Notes: generated by a model from the letters alone, not told the origin. 64,000 nt of DNA from Pseudomaricurvus sp. HS19 (GCF_009857815.1 NZ_WVVW01000016.1:1-64000), one strand, 5' to 3'; counted from the first letter of the stretch, positions 45,433 through 56,128 are shown. Numbers and translations are program-made.

Positions 45433-46788
45433 TTGGACAGTCTGATTACCGTTGTGTGGTTTCTGGTGGCCCTCGGGGTGCTGGTGACCTTCCATGAGTT
45501 CGGGCACTACTACGTCGCGCGCCGTTGTGGCGTCAAGGTGCTGCGTTTTTCCGTGGGTTTCGGTAAGCCGCTCTACACCTGGACCGGCAAGACCGGTACC
45601 CAATACACCCTCGCCTGGATACCGCTGGGCGGCTACGTCAAGATGCTGGACGAGCGTGAGGGTGAGGTGCCCGAGGCACTGCTGGCGCAGGCATTTAACC
45701 GTAAAAATGTGTGGCAGCGAATCGCCATTGTCGCTGCCGGGCCGGTGGCCAATTTTATCCTGGCGGTACTGCTCTTCTGGGGAATGTTAATGCCGGGCAC
45801 CACTGATGTGGCGCCGGTGATCGGCAAGGTGACACCGGAGTCTGTGGCGGCACAGGCCGGGCTCGAGTCAGGCCAGGAAGTGCTGGCCGTGGACGGCGAG
45901 CCGGTGCATACCTGGCAGGATCTCAACCGGGTGCTGATGCATCGACTGGGGGAGACCGGTCCCATCACTTTTGTAGTCAAATACGCCAACTCGTCGCTGC
46001 AATACGAGTCCCAGGCGGAGTTGCGGGACTGGCTGAAGGGTGAAGAGGACCCGGATCCGGTCAAGGGACTGGGTATTACCCTGTGGACACCGGAGGTGCG
46101 CGCCGAGCTGTCGCAGGTGATGGAGGGCAGTCCGGCCGCCGAGGCGGGTCTCAAGGCTGGCGATCTGTTGCTGGCGGCTGATGATGTACTGCTCGAGGAT
46201 TGGTATGCGCTGGTGGATTACGTGCGTGCAAGGCCCAATGTGGCCATTGACCTGCGTTACCAGCGCGATGGCGATGAGGCCGTGGCCACGGTTACCCCGC
46301 GGGAGGTAATTACGGATAGTGGTGAAGCCATCGGTCAGGTCGGGGTGATGCCGGTGGCGCCGGGTTGGCCGGAGGAGATGATCCGTCGCCAGGAGTATGG
46401 CGTCACCGGGGCCTTTGTCCGCGCAGTGGACAAAACCTGGGAAACGTCGGCGTTTGTGCTGCTTTCGGTGAAGAAATTGATCGTCGGGGAAATCTCGACG
46501 AAAAACTTGAGCGGGCCCATCACCATTGCTAAAGTGGCGGGCGCTTCCGCCAAAGCCGGACTGGCCTACTACGTGGGTTTTCTGGCGCTGTTGAGCGTCA
46601 GCCTGGGGGTTTTCAACCTGTTGCCCATTCCGGTGCTGGACGGTGGACACCTGCTTTACTACCTCATCGAAGCCGTCAAGGGCAGTCCGGTGTCGGAAAA
46701 GGTGCAGGTAGCCGGCTACCAGGTTGGCCTGGTGCTGGTGATGGGCCTGATGTTGCTGGCCCTCTATAACGATGTGATGCGTCTTTAA
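45433..46788 (+). CDS. rseP: Site-2 protease RseP (regulated intramembrane protease)
   Basis: 451 residues, TTG start with GGGGTAGAG upstream. The zinc motif HEFGHYY lies in the first helix (about 22-28), and the second metal motif NLLPIPVLDGGHL near residue 400. Two PDZ domains occupy about 120-300. It cleaves anti-sigma factor RseA and remnant signal peptides. Its place before bamA is conserved, and it fits sigma-E surveillance of outer-membrane assembly. Confidence 0.96.
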   Translation: MDSLITVVWFLVALGVLVTFHEFGHYYVARRCGVKVLRFSVGFGKPLYTWTGKTGTQYTLAWIPLGGYVKMLDEREGEVPEALLAQAFNRKNVWQRIAIVAAGPVANFILAVLLFWGMLMPGTTDVAPVIGKVTPESVAAQAGLESGQEVLAVDGEPVHTWQDLNRVLMHRLGETGPITFVVKYANSSLQYESQAELRDWLKGEEDPDPVKGLGITLWTPEVRAELSQVMEGSPAAEAGLKAGDLLLAADDVLLEDWYALVDYVRARPNVAIDLRYQRDGDEAVATVTPREVITDSGEAIGQVGVMPVAPGWPEEMIRRQEYGVTGAFVRAVDKTWETSAFVLLSVKKLIVGEISTKNLSGPITIAKVAGASAKAGLAYYVGFLALLSVSLGVFNLLPIPVLDGGHLLYYLIEAVKGSPVSEKVQVAGYQVGLVLVMGLMLLALYNDVMRL

Positions 46789-46917
46789 CGAGGGCTCCGG
46801 ACGGACAGGATCGCTGCCCGGCACCAGGGTGCTTCCTCTGAGGATCTCCCCGCTGTAAAGGCTCCCATCCGGGAATATCGATACCTGGCGGTCCGGCCAT
46901 TGCCGGCTCGCCGTAGG

Positions 46918-46937
46918 CTGTACTGTCGACAGTACAG
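46918..46937. promoter_or_regulatory. 20-bp perfect palindrome upstream of bamA
   Basis: CTGTACTGTCGACAGTACAG lies in the 208-bp gap between rseP and bamA, 60 bp before the bamA ATG. It could be an operator or an mRNA hairpin. CTG/CAG spacing does not fit a LexA box. Confidence 0.4.
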
Positions 46938-46996
46938 ACGCCCGTTGCCGAAGTGCGGCCGGCGGTAACTGAAAAATAAGAGTTTGATACCAATCT

Positions 46997-49588
46997 ATGA
47001 CGCGTTTACGTCTTCTGCTCCTGAGTTTGCTGGTCTTTCCTTTGGTGGTCTGGGCCGAAAGTTTTCGCATCAGTGATATTCGCCTGGAAGGGCTGCAGCG
47101 GGTCTCCGCAGGGACCGTGTTTGCGGCGCTGCCGGTACAGATTGGTGAAACTATGGATACCGTGGCGATTCGCAACGCCACCCGCTCCCTGTTTGGCACC
47201 GGCTATTTCGCCGACATCCAGATTGGCCGCGACGGTGATGTGCTGGTTATCCACCTGAAAGAGCGCCCGGCGATCAGCGAGATCGAAATCGAGGGCAACA
47301 AGGCGATCAAGACCGAAGACCTGTTGCAAGGCATGCAGGATAACGGTCTGGCGGAAGGGCAAATCTTCAAGCAAGCGACCCTGGAGGGCTTGACCCAGGG
47401 GCTGGAGCGTCAGTACGTGGGCCAGGGCCGCTACAGCGCCAGTGTCGAGACCGAGGTGATCGATCTGCCCCAGAACCAGGTGAAGCTGCTGGTGAAGGTG
47501 GACGAGGGCGAGGTCGCCGCCATCAAACACATCAATATTGTGGGCAACACGGTGTTCAGCGATGAAGAGCTGGGCGACCTGTTCGAACTCAAAACCACCG
47601 GCTGGCTCTCCTGGCTCAACAGCAACGACCGCTACTCGCGGGAGAAACTCACTGGCGATCTGGAGCGCCTGGAGTCCTGGTACCTGGACCGCGGCTATCT
47701 CACTTTCAATATTGACTCTACCCAGGTCTCCCTGAGCCCGGATAAAGAGACCGTCTATATCACCATCAATATCACCGAGGGTGATGTCTACACCGTCAGC
47801 TCGGTGGAACTGGCGGGCGATCCGGTGGTGCCCGAGGAGGAACTGAAAAACCTGTTCCTGCTGAAAGAGGGCCAGACCTTCTCCCAGGTGCTGATGACTA
47901 CCACCTCCGACTACATGACCCGTCGCCTCGGTAACGAGGGCTATACCTTTGCTGACGTGCAGGGGATTCCCGAGCGCAACGACGATGACAAGACGGTCAA
48001 GGTGACTTTCTTTATGGACCCCGGCAAGCGCGCCTACGTGCGCCGCATTGAGTACCGTGGGAATACCAAAACCAGCGACGAGGTGCTGCGCCGCGAAATG
48101 CGCCAGATGGAGGGCGGTTCAGCCTCCACCGCCCGCATCGAGACCTCCAAGGTGCGGCTTGAGCGACTGGGCTTCTTCAAGGAAGTGAATGTAGACACCA
48201 AAGAGGTGCCGGGTACTTCCGACCAGGTGGATGTGGAGTACACCGTCGAGGAGCAGCCGTCAGGCAGTATCGGTGCCAGTGTCGGCTTCGCCCAGGGTAC
48301 CGGTCTGGTGCTGGGGGCCAATATCCAGCAGAGCAACTGGTTCGGTACGGGTAAAGCGGTGGGCTTTAACGTCAGTACCTCGTCTTACCAGACGGTTTAC
48401 AGCTTCAACTACACCGACCCCTACTTTACCCCGGATGGCGTCAGCCGCGGTTTCAACGTCTTCTACCGCGCGCGGGATTTTGAAGAGGTGAACGTTGCCA
48501 GCTATACCACCGACTCCTATGGCGGATCGGTGAACTTTGGCTACCCCATCTCCGAAATCGAGCGCCTTGGGTTCAGCTTTGGCTATACCAACATCAGTAT
48601 CGAGACCGGGGCAGTGGCGGCACAGGAGATTATCAGTTCGCCAAGGCCGTTCGATGAGAGCGCCTACCTGGATCGCTATATTACCGAGGCTCAGGCCGAT
48701 GCCATTATTACGGAGATCAATGGTGGCACGCCTTATGACCCGGCGATTGTAAGCCCCAGCTACACCAGCTTTGATCCGAACAACACCAACGTGCTGGTGG
48801 AAAGCCCGGACGGCTGGGTGGATGCCAACGGCAATGAGTTTGATATTTTTACCTTTAACATCAGTTGGTCCCAGTCCACCCTCAACCGCGGCCGCCTGGC
48901 CACTCGCGGTGCCTCCCAGGGGCTGTCGCTGGAGCTGTCGCTGCCGGGTACCGACCTTGAATATTACAAGCTGACCTATACCGGGCAGTACTTCCAGCCG
49001 CTCACCGAGAGCCTGACCCTGCGCCTGCGCACCAAGCTGGGTTATGCCGACAGCTACGGCAATACCACCGAACTGCCGTTCTTTGAGAACTTCTACGCCG
49101 GTGGTTTCGGCTCCGTACGGGGCTTCAAGCGCAATACCCTGGGCCCCCAGGCGACGCCAGCCGTGCTCTACGACACCGTGCTGTTTGACCGTGATGGCGA
49201 CGGCGACCTGGATTCGCGGGTATATGTCATCGGCCCGGATGGCAAGCTGAAAACTGTGGATTACAACGACGACGAAGATCCGTTCGGCGGTAATATACTG
49301 ATCGAGGGCAGCATGGAGATTCTGTTCCCGCTGCCATTCGTGAAAGATCAGCGCTCCCTGCAGTCGGCCTTTTTTGTTGACGCAGGTAACGTCTTTGATA
49401 CCGACTGTGGAGCGGGTCAGCGAAACTGCTATGATGTCGACCTGTCCCAACTCAGCGTCTCTGCAGGGCTTGGCCTGACCTGGATTACCGGCTTTGGGCC
49501 GCTGACCTTCAGTATCGCAAAAGCAATTCGCGAAAATGAGTACGACGACCGGGAGTTCTTCCAGTTCTCTCTGGGAACCGCCTTCTGA
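46997..49588 (+). CDS. bamA: Outer membrane protein assembly factor BamA
   Basis: 863 residues. Signal peptide (LLLLSLLVFPLVVWA), five POTRA domains to about residue 420 (first SFRISDIRLEGLQRVSAGTV) and an Omp85 barrel ending FFQFSLGTAF with terminal Phe. The FYAGGFGSVRGFKRN segment holds the conserved VRGF motif. It folds beta-barrels into the outer membrane. Compared with E. coli (810) it has about 50 extra residues, partly in a barrel loop around 560-615. Confidence 0.97.
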   Translation: MTRLRLLLLSLLVFPLVVWAESFRISDIRLEGLQRVSAGTVFAALPVQIGETMDTVAIRNATRSLFGTGYFADIQIGRDGDVLVIHLKERPAISEIEIEGNKAIKTEDLLQGMQDNGLAEGQIFKQATLEGLTQGLERQYVGQGRYSASVETEVIDLPQNQVKLLVKVDEGEVAAIKHINIVGNTVFSDEELGDLFELKTTGWLSWLNSNDRYSREKLTGDLERLESWYLDRGYLTFNIDSTQVSLSPDKETVYITINITEGDVYTVSSVELAGDPVVPEEELKNLFLLKEGQTFSQVLMTTTSDYMTRRLGNEGYTFADVQGIPERNDDDKTVKVTFFMDPGKRAYVRRIEYRGNTKTSDEVLRREMRQMEGGSASTARIETSKVRLERLGFFKEVNVDTKEVPGTSDQVDVEYTVEEQPSGSIGASVGFAQGTGLVLGANIQQSNWFGTGKAVGFNVSTSSYQTVYSFNYTDPYFTPDGVSRGFNVFYRARDFEEVNVASYTTDSYGGSVNFGYPISEIERLGFSFGYTNISIETGAVAAQEIISSPRPFDESAYLDRYITEAQADAIITEINGGTPYDPAIVSPSYTSFDPNNTNVLVESPDGWVDANGNEFDIFTFNISWSQSTLNRGRLATRGASQGLSLELSLPGTDLEYYKLTYTGQYFQPLTESLTLRLRTKLGYADSYGNTTELPFFENFYAGGFGSVRGFKRNTLGPQATPAVLYDTVLFDRDGDGDLDSRVYVIGPDGKLKTVDYNDDEDPFGGNILIEGSMEILFPLPFVKDQRSLQSAFFVDAGNVFDTDCGAGQRNCYDVDLSQLSVSAGLGLTWITGFGPLTFSIAKAIRENEYDDREFFQFSLGTAF

Positions 49589-49631
49589 TCGCGTACAGAG
49601 ACGACTATAACGAGAATATCGGGAGATTAAT

Positions 49632-50144
49632 GTGAAGATTTTTAAGCACGTATCACTGGCACTGGCTGCACTGTTGTTTTCCACCGCGACCCTGGCGGCC
49701 AGCAAAGTCGTGGTGTGCGACATGCAGGGTGCCATTATGCAGACCGACCGCGCCAAAAAGGCGGCGGCGGCGCTGGAAGCCCGTGCTGACTACGCTACCA
49801 TGAAGTCGCAGGAAGAGCGCCTGCGTGCTGAACTGACCAATATGAACAAGCTGTTTGACACCAAGGGCATGACCTGGAGCCCCGAGAAGAAAGCCGAGCA
49901 GTTCAAAAAGGCTGAGTACGCCAAGGCTGAGCTTAAACTGGTATCGGAAAAGCTGGCTGCCGAGCAGCGTGAGGTGATTGCCGCGGTTATGAAGGAATTG
50001 GGCCCCAAGGCCCAGGAAGGCCTGAAAGAGCTTATCGCCGCTGAAGGTATCGGTATGGTACTGGACGGTCGCGGGGTAATATGGGCCAGCGAACCCTACA
50101 ACATCACCGCCGAGCTCACAGCAAAACTGAACAAAATGAAGTAA
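49632..50144 (+). CDS. skp: Periplasmic chaperone Skp/OmpH
   Basis: 170 residues, GTG start with GGGAGA upstream. Signal peptide ([16 protein letters not shown]), then [12 protein letters not shown], a long Lys/Glu/Ala-rich helical tentacle region and the C-terminal [15 protein letters not shown]. It holds unfolded outer-membrane proteins for BamA. It has the usual place between bamA and lpxD. Confidence 0.93.
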   Translation: MKIFKHVSLALAALLFSTATLAASKVVVCDMQGAIMQTDRAKKAAAALEARADYATMKSQEERLRAELTNMNKLFDTKGMTWSPEKKAEQFKKAEYAKAELKLVSEKLAAEQREVIAAVMKELGPKAQEGLKELIAAEGIGMVLDGRGVIWASEPYNITAELTAKLNKMK

Positions 50145-50163
50145 TCTGCCAGGATTACGGAGA

Positions 50164-50199
50164 CCGCTGCCGGGCTTCAGCCCCGCCAGCGGCGTTTTT
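50164..50199 (+). terminator. Attenuator-like hairpin between skp and lpxD
   Basis: CCGCTG...CAGCGG with inner GGGC-TTCA-GCCC, then a run of five T. Transcription of the essential lpx genes probably reads through in part. Confidence 0.7.
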
Positions 50200-50233
50200 A
50201 TTGTGGCTCCCGGCAATTTGCGGCGGACAGTGC

Positions 50234-51262
50234 ATGACAGAATCACAGGTTTGGACTTTGGCCTCGCTGGCGCAGCACCTGGGTGCGCAGCTGGTGGGGG
50301 ATGAGACTTGCCGCATTGTGGCCCTTAATACCCTGCAGGATGCGGGTGAGGGCGATCTGTCATTCCTGGCCAATCCGGCCTACCAGCGTTATCTGACCGA
50401 CACCCGGGCCAGTGCCGTTATCCTGAGGCCGGATTTCGCACACCTGTTCGACGGCAACAAGTTGTTGTTGGACAACCCCTATATGGCCTATGCAAGGCTG
50501 ACGGCCCTGTTCAACACCGATACCGGCTATGCGCCCGGCATTCACCCGTCGGCGGTCGTCCATGCCGATGCTGAAGTGGCTGCTGATGCCCATATCGGCG
50601 CCAATGTGACGTTGGCGTCGGGGGTTCGCATCGGTGCCGGAGCGGTGATAGGCCCTGGCTGTGTGGTTGGTGCCGATACCGTTATCGGCGCCCGTACCCG
50701 GCTGCATGCCAATGTCACTGTGTATCACGGCGTCGCCATTGGCGAGGCGGTGACGCTCCACAGTGGCTGCGTCATCGGTGCCGACGGTTTCGGCTTCGCT
50801 CCGGGGCGTGACGGCTGGGTCAAGATTCACCAGCTGGGTGGTGTAGTGATCGGTAATCGTGTGGAAATAGGGGCCTGTACCACTGTGGACCGGGGGGCGC
50901 TCGACGATACGGTCATTGGCGACGGCGTGATTATCGACAATCTTGTGCAGATCGCCCACAACGTCAAAATCGGCGAGAATACGGCCATCGCCGGTTGCAC
51001 CGGCATCGCCGGCAGCACCACCATTGGCAAGCGCTGTACTATAGCCGGCGCTGCCTGTATCGCCGGCCACATCACCATTGCTGACGGGGTGCACATCAGC
51101 GCCACCACGCTGGTGACCAAGTCAATTGAAGAGGCCGGATCCTATTCGTCCGGCACCGGTATGGCGCCCACCCGCAGCTGGCGCAGGAATGCAGTGAGAT
51201 TCGGTCAACTGGATCAGATGGCGGGCCGGCTGGCGGCGCTGGAAAAAAAGCTGTCCGACTAG
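50234..51262 (+). CDS. lpxD: UDP-3-O-(3-hydroxyacyl)glucosamine N-acyltransferase
   Basis: 342 residues. N-terminal uridine-binding domain ([20 protein letters not shown]) and a left-handed beta-helix of hexapeptide repeats. The catalytic His region is [15 protein letters not shown]. It is the third step of lipid A synthesis. The frame opens at 50081 inside skp; ATG 50234 gives the standard N-terminus. Confidence 0.96.
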   Translation: MTESQVWTLASLAQHLGAQLVGDETCRIVALNTLQDAGEGDLSFLANPAYQRYLTDTRASAVILRPDFAHLFDGNKLLLDNPYMAYARLTALFNTDTGYAPGIHPSAVVHADAEVAADAHIGANVTLASGVRIGAGAVIGPGCVVGADTVIGARTRLHANVTVYHGVAIGEAVTLHSGCVIGADGFGFAPGRDGWVKIHQLGGVVIGNRVEIGACTTVDRGALDDTVIGDGVIIDNLVQIAHNVKIGENTAIAGCTGIAGSTTIGKRCTIAGAACIAGHITIADGVHISATTLVTKSIEEAGSYSSGTGMAPTRSWRRNAVRFGQLDQMAGRLAALEKKLSD

Positions 51263-51300
51263 AAACAATCAGATAGACATAGCCTAAGCAGGAATTACCA

Positions 51301-51738
51301 ATGATGGATGTGAAAGAGATCCGAGAATATTTGCCCCACCGCTACCCGTTTCTGCTGGTTGACCGGGTGGTGGAACTGATTGAGGGGGATGTGATCCGGG
51401 CCTACAAAAATGTCTCAATCAACGAAGATGTTTTTAACGGGCACTTTCCGCAGGCGCCAATTTTCCCGGGTGTCATGATTGTTGAGGCGATGGCGCAGGC
51501 GGCGGGTGTGCTCGGTTTCAAAACCCTGAACAAGCGACCCAGCGATGGCTCCATCTACCTGTTTGCCGGCGCCGACAATGTGCGTTTCAAGCGCCAGGTG
51601 GTTCCCGGCGACCGTCTCGACCTGGAAGCGCGGGTGATCTCCGAGAAGCGCGGCATCTGGAAGTTCGAGTGCCGTGCCACGGTGGATGGCGCGCTGGCGG
51701 CTTCGGCCACCATTCTCTGTGCTGACCGCCAAGTGTAA
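51301..51738 (+). CDS. fabZ: 3-hydroxyacyl-ACP dehydratase FabZ
   Basis: 145 residues, hot-dog fold. [11 protein letters not shown] at the start, the catalytic His in [20 protein letters not shown] (about residues 49-68) and [10 protein letters not shown] are diagnostic. It dehydrates 3-hydroxyacyl-ACP in fatty-acid synthesis. The second ATG at 51304 is equally possible as start. It competes with LpxA and LpxD for substrate, consistent with the shared cluster. Confidence 0.96.
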   Translation: MMDVKEIREYLPHRYPFLLVDRVVELIEGDVIRAYKNVSINEDVFNGHFPQAPIFPGVMIVEAMAQAAGVLGFKTLNKRPSDGSIYLFAGADNVRFKRQVVPGDRLDLEARVISEKRGIWKFECRATVDGALAASATILCADRQV

Positions 51739-51749
51739 GGGTAGCTGAC

Positions 51750-52529
51750 TTGTCTAACTTGATTGACCCGAGAGCGATTATCGATCCGACGGCGCGCCTG
51801 GCGGAAGGTGTCAGTGTGGGACCGTGGACGGTTATTGGTGCCGATGTGGAAATTGGCCCCGGCAGCCGGATTGAGTCTCACGTGGTAATTAAGGGACCGA
51901 CGCGTATCGGTGCCAACAACCATATTTACCAGTTTTCCTCTGTGGGTGAAGACACCCCGGATCTGAAGTACAAGGGTGAGCCCACCCGCCTGGTGATGGG
52001 TGACAACAACATCATCCGTGAAGGGGTGACGATTCACCGTGGTACCGTGCAGGATCGCGGTGAAACCACCATCGGTGACAACAACCTGTTGATGGCCTAT
52101 GTCCATATCGGTCACGACAGTGTGATCGGTAACAACTGTATCCTGGTCAATAACGCCTCGCTGGCGGGCCACGTGCATGTGGGCGACTGGGCGATTCTCA
52201 GCGGCTACACCCTGGTGCACCAGTTCTGCCACATCGGTGCACACTGCTTTACCGGCATGGCCAGTGCCATTGGCAAGGACGTGCCGGCCTATGTCATGGT
52301 GGCAGGTAATCCGGTGGCGGCCAAAAGCATCAACAGCGAAGGGCTGCGTCGTCGCGGTTTCAGCAAAGAGGATATCGCTACCCTCAACAAGGCGTTCAAG
52401 CTGGTCTATCGCCGCGGCTTGACCACCGAGGAAGCGGTGCGCGAATTGCGGTTGCTGGCGGAATCCTGTGAGCCGGTGAACCTGCTGATTGACTCCCTGC
52501 AGCAATCCACTCGCGGAATTGTGCGTTAA
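51750..52529 (+). CDS. lpxA: UDP-N-acetylglucosamine O-acyltransferase
   Basis: 259 residues, TTG start 11 bp after fabZ. Hexapeptide beta-helix with the catalytic His in LMAYVHIGHDSVIGNNC (about residue 120-125), followed by the helical C-terminus. It performs the first step of lipid A synthesis. No change in the usual size. Confidence 0.96.
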   Translation: MSNLIDPRAIIDPTARLAEGVSVGPWTVIGADVEIGPGSRIESHVVIKGPTRIGANNHIYQFSSVGEDTPDLKYKGEPTRLVMGDNNIIREGVTIHRGTVQDRGETTIGDNNLLMAYVHIGHDSVIGNNCILVNNASLAGHVHVGDWAILSGYTLVHQFCHIGAHCFTGMASAIGKDVPAYVMVAGNPVAAKSINSEGLRRRGFSKEDIATLNKAFKLVYRRGLTTEEAVRELRLLAESCEPVNLLIDSLQQSTRGIVR

Positions 52530-52538
52530 GGCCTGAAC

Positions 52539-53738
52539 ATGCGCATTGGTATTGTGGTGGGGGAGGCCTCGGGGGATATCCTCGGGGCCGGTTTGATGGC
52601 GGCATTGCAGCGCCGTTATCCCACGGCCCGTTTTGAGGGTATTGGTGGCGAGCGTATGATTGCCGCCGGTTTTCACAGCTTTTTTGAGCAGGAGCGGCTG
52701 GCGGTCATGGGGCTGGTGGAGCCCCTCAAGCGCCTGCCGGAGCTGCTGCGTATCCGCAAGCAGATCGTTCGTCACTTCACCGACAATCCTCCGGATGTCT
52801 TTATCGGCATCGATTCCCCCGACTTCAACCTCACCATCGAAGAGAAATTGCGCGCGGCGGGAATCTTTACTGTCCACTACGTCAGCCCGTCGGTATGGGC
52901 CTGGCGCCAGAAGCGTATCGTCAAGATCGCCCGCGCTGTGGATCTGATGCTCACCCTGCTGCCCTTCGAGGCAGACTTCTATCGCCAGCATAAGGTGCCG
53001 GTCTGCTTTGTGGGCCATCCATTGGCTGACGATATCCCCTTGCAGAGCGATCAGGCCGCTGCTCGTCGCGAGCTGCAGCTGGACTCCGCCGGCACCGTGG
53101 TGGCGTTGATGCCGGGCAGCCGTGGTGGCGAAGTGAAAATGATTGGCCCGCTGTTGTGGGAGGCCGCCAGGCGCCTGCAGGGCCGGGCTGCCAATGTCCA
53201 TTTTCTGGTGCCGGCGGCCAGTGCCGCCCGGCGTCGGCAGATAGAGGAGCAGTTGCAGCAGTTGCCACCACTGCCTCTGACCGTGGTGGATGGGCAGTCC
53301 CATCAGGTGATGACAGCGGCGGACGTGGTGGCCATGGCTTCGGGTACCACAACCCTGGAGGCGATGCTGCTGAAGCGTCCCATGGTGGTGGTGTATCGCT
53401 TCGCCTGGCTCTCCTACGCCATCCTCTCGCGGCTGGTCAAAACCCGCTTTTTCTCCCTGCCCAATTTACTCGCCGGCAAGCCGCTGGTGCCGGAGCTGTT
53501 ACAGGACGAGGCGACACCGGAGCGTATTGCTGACGAGTTGCTGGTGTTCCTGCAGCAGCCGCATCGCAGCGAGTTTATCCGTGAGGAGTTTACCCGCCTG
53601 CACCAGAGTATCCGCTGCGATGCCAGCGAAAGGGCCGCCGAGGCGATTGCCCAGGGCCTGGAACAAAGAGGCCTGGAACAGAGAACACAGGAACAGACAT
53701 CCCGGGAGCAGACATCCCGGGAACAGGGAGGAGCCTGA
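52539..53738 (+). CDS. lpxB: Lipid-A-disaccharide synthase
   Basis: 399 residues. GT19 hallmarks [24 protein letters not shown] and MPGSRGGEV are present. It condenses UDP-2,3-diacylglucosamine with lipid X. The last 25 residues are an unusual Glu/Gln/Arg tail made of repeated EQ-containing pentapeptides, encoded by 15-bp tandem DNA repeats (53691-53720), beyond the normal end of the protein. rnhB starts one base after its stop. Confidence 0.95.
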   Translation: MRIGIVVGEASGDILGAGLMAALQRRYPTARFEGIGGERMIAAGFHSFFEQERLAVMGLVEPLKRLPELLRIRKQIVRHFTDNPPDVFIGIDSPDFNLTIEEKLRAAGIFTVHYVSPSVWAWRQKRIVKIARAVDLMLTLLPFEADFYRQHKVPVCFVGHPLADDIPLQSDQAAARRELQLDSAGTVVALMPGSRGGEVKMIGPLLWEAARRLQGRAANVHFLVPAASAARRRQIEEQLQQLPPLPLTVVDGQSHQVMTAADVVAMASGTTTLEAMLLKRPMVVVYRFAWLSYAILSRLVKTRFFSLPNLLAGKPLVPELLQDEATPERIADELLVFLQQPHRSEFIREEFTRLHQSIRCDASERAAEAIAQGLEQRGLEQRTQEQTSREQTSREQGGA

Positions 53739-53739
53739 T

Positions 53740-54345
53740 ATGGAGCCGTTTGTCAGCAGCTATGGTGGCACCCTGGGGGCCGGGGTGGACGAGGTGGGTC
53801 GCGGGCCGCTGGCGGGTGATGTGGTGGCGGCCGCGGTGATTCTCGATCCTGCCAGGCCCATTGTGGGGCTGAATGATTCCAAAAAGCTGACGGAGAAAAA
53901 GCGCGAGCTGCTCTTTGACGAGATCTGCAGTCATGCTCTCAGCTACTCCATTGCCAGGGCCTCGGTAGCGGAAATCGACAGTATCAATATTCTGCAGGCC
54001 AGCCTGTTGGCCATGACCCGGGCCGTTGAAGGCTTGCAGTTGGCACCGGAGCATGTGTGGGTGGATGGCAACAAGATTCCCCGCTGGTCTTACAGTGCCG
54101 AGGCGGTGGTGAAGGGAGACAGTCGCGTACCCGCCATCAGTGCCGCCTCCATTCTGGCCAAGGTCACCCGTGACCGGGAGATGGAGGCCTTCGAGAAGGT
54201 CTACCCCGGCTATGGCTTCGCCGGTCACAAGGGCTACCCCACCAAACTGCATATGGATGCCATTGCCCGCCTGGGCGTGACGCCGATCCATCGCACCTCC
54301 TTCGGACCGGTACGGGCGGCTATCGAGCAGATGGAGCTCTTCTGA
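53740..54345 (+). CDS. rnhB: Ribonuclease HII
   Basis: 201 residues. [20 protein letters not shown] holds the catalytic Asp-Glu pair, followed by [19 protein letters not shown] and [15 protein letters not shown]-type motifs. It removes ribonucleotides and RNA primers from DNA. The ATG has GGAGGAG upstream inside the lpxB tail repeat. In many relatives dnaE follows; here pyrB does. Confidence 0.96.
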   Translation: MEPFVSSYGGTLGAGVDEVGRGPLAGDVVAAAVILDPARPIVGLNDSKKLTEKKRELLFDEICSHALSYSIARASVAEIDSINILQASLLAMTRAVEGLQLAPEHVWVDGNKIPRWSYSAEAVVKGDSRVPAISAASILAKVTRDREMEAFEKVYPGYGFAGHKGYPTKLHMDAIARLGVTPIHRTSFGPVRAAIEQMELF

Positions 54346-54455
54346 GCCTCCGTCGCTGACGGGGTTTATCCCGCCGTCACAAAATTGCGATGGTGCTCTG
54401 TCAGGGGCAGAGCTACAATAGCGCCGGTTTTAACTGGCTGGGCAACGGAGCGTGT

Positions 54456-55466
54456 ATGGAGTTCACAGGCGCACATATCTTGTCGATTACGCAGTTTGAG
54501 CGTGCCGATATTGAGCGGATATTCCGCGTCGCCGATAACATGGAGCCCTACGCGCAACGCAAGCGCGTGACCCGGGTGCTGGAAGGCGCCATCCTCGGTA
54601 ACATGTTCTTTGAACCCAGTACCCGAACCCGCGTCAGCTTTGGTGCGGCATTCAATTTGCTCGGCGGTGAAGTGCGCGAAACCACCGGCTTCAAAAGCTC
54701 GGCCATCTCCAAAGGTGAATCCCTCTACGACACGGCTCGTGTGCTCTCCGGCTACAGCGATGTGATCTGCATGCGTCACCCGGAAGCGGGCTCAGTGGCA
54801 GAGTTTGCCGCTGCCAGTCGGGTGCCGGTGATCAATGGTGGTGACGGACCCAACGAACACCCCAGTCAAGCGCTGCTGGATCTCTATACCATTCGCAAGG
54901 AGCTGGCGGATCGGGGTCGCACAGTGGATGGCCTGCGCATCGCCATGATCGGTGATCTGAAATATGGCCGCACCGTGCACTCCCTCTGCAAGCTGCTGTG
55001 CCTGTTTGATCGTGTACAGGTGACATTGGTGGCGCCGCAAGAGCTGGCAATGCCCGGGTATGTGGTGGAGCAGATGCGTGAGGCGGGGGTGGAAGTGACC
55101 ATTTCCGACGATCTGCTGCACGGCATCGGCCATGTGGACATCGCTTACTCCACCCGCATCCAGGAAGAGCGTTTTGCGTCGAAAGATGAGGCCAACCTCT
55201 ACCGTGGCCGCTTTCGTCTCAACCAGGCGATCTACACCCAGTACTGCGAACCCAATACCGTGATCATGCATCCGCTGCCGCGGGACTCACGGGCGGACGC
55301 CAACGAGCTGGATAACGATCTCAACCACAATCCCAACCTGGCGATCTTCCGTCAGGCAGACAATGGTGTGCTGGTACGTATGGCGCTGTTTGCGCTGATT
55401 CTGGATGTGGCGGACCAGGTGGATGCCCACGCCCGCGACGTCAACTGGTACCGCGGCGGTCGCTGA
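54456..55466 (+). CDS. pyrB: Aspartate carbamoyltransferase catalytic chain
   Basis: 336 residues. FFEPSTRTRVSFGAAF (carbamoyl phosphate binding), KGESLYDT, NGGDGPNEHPSQALLDLYT and MHPLPRDSRADAN identify it. It is longer than the 311-residue E. coli chain, mainly at the C-terminus. No pyrI or pyrC lies nearby. The frame opens at 54390; ATG 54456 is preferred. A TACAAT -10-like box lies at 54414-54419. Its stop touches the stop of the convergent EF-hand gene. Confidence 0.94.
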   Translation: MEFTGAHILSITQFERADIERIFRVADNMEPYAQRKRVTRVLEGAILGNMFFEPSTRTRVSFGAAFNLLGGEVRETTGFKSSAISKGESLYDTARVLSGYSDVICMRHPEAGSVAEFAAASRVPVINGGDGPNEHPSQALLDLYTIRKELADRGRTVDGLRIAMIGDLKYGRTVHSLCKLLCLFDRVQVTLVAPQELAMPGYVVEQMREAGVEVTISDDLLHGIGHVDIAYSTRIQEERFASKDEANLYRGRFRLNQAIYTQYCEPNTVIMHPLPRDSRADANELDNDLNHNPNLAIFRQADNGVLVRMALFALILDVADQVDAHARDVNWYRGGR

Positions 55467-55913
55467 TTACTGCAGTTCCTTGCGCACACAGAACCACAAC
55501 AGACAGTAGGTATCGTTGCTGGCGCTGTGGTGCTGTTGCTCCACTTCCTCGCTGCTCAGGCGGCCGTCACCGTCGTTGTCAAAGCGGTTGAACAGGCCCA
55601 TATATGAGGCGTATTCGGCTTCGCTGACGTTGCCGTCCTGATCGGTATCAAGCTTGTTGAAGCGCGCCTGCAGTAGGCCCAGTCGCTTGTTCTGGTCGGC
55701 GCTCTGGTATTCGTCAAAGGCCACCGTGCCATCACCGTTGTGGTCGAGCAGGGTAAACAGTCGACTCTTCTTCTCGGCAATCTCTTCGGCGCTGATCTCG
55801 GCGTCGCCATCCAGATCGTATTTGGCCAGCAGCCAGCTTTCGGGCTCGCTGTAGGCGCTTTGGCCAAAGCCGCCAAGGGTCATTGATAGCAGGGTAATAG
55901 AGAGGTATTTCAT
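55467..55913 (-). CDS. Exported EF-hand calcium-binding protein
   Basis: 148 residues. A signal peptide (about 1-22, ending SAYS) is followed by four EF-hand loops: DLDGDAEISAEE, DHNGDGTVAFDE, DTDQDGNVSEAE and DNDGDGRLSSEE. All loops keep Asp at position 1 and Glu at 12. The tail has a CLLWFC hydrophobic pair of Cys. It should bind calcium in the periplasm. Role unknown. The 215-bp gap to its right (55914-56128) shows no feature beyond its promoter area. Confidence 0.85.
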   Translation of the reverse strand: MKYLSITLLSMTLGGFGQSAYSEPESWLLAKYDLDGDAEISAEEIAEKKSRLFTLLDHNGDGTVAFDEYQSADQNKRLGLLQARFNKLDTDQDGNVSEAEYASYMGLFNRFDNDGDGRLSSEEVEQQHHSASNDTYCLLWFCVRKELQ

Positions 55914-56128
55914 GTCGGCAGCCGATCCGGGGTGGAGGGTCTCAGTCCGGGGGGCAATCCCGTTGACTGGCTGCCATCATAGCCTTGCCCTGTGGCGCCG
56001 AACTGCGCCTGCAATCACACTTCGGGCGCTCACTCAGACGGATTTATTAGAGCATTCTGATAATTGATAACCCCGGTTTATATAGGGGAAAGGACGCAGC
56101 CCGGGGCGTGCCTCTGCCAGCCACTGGC

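Noticed and set aside
46918-46937. LexA box upstream of bamA
   Set aside because: CTG and CAG are separated by 4 or 14 bases, not 10, and bamA is not an SOS gene.
48260-49756. Long antisense open frame across bamA (498 codons)
   Set aside because: Shadow of a conserved outer-membrane protein gene in GC-rich DNA; composition is not protein-like.
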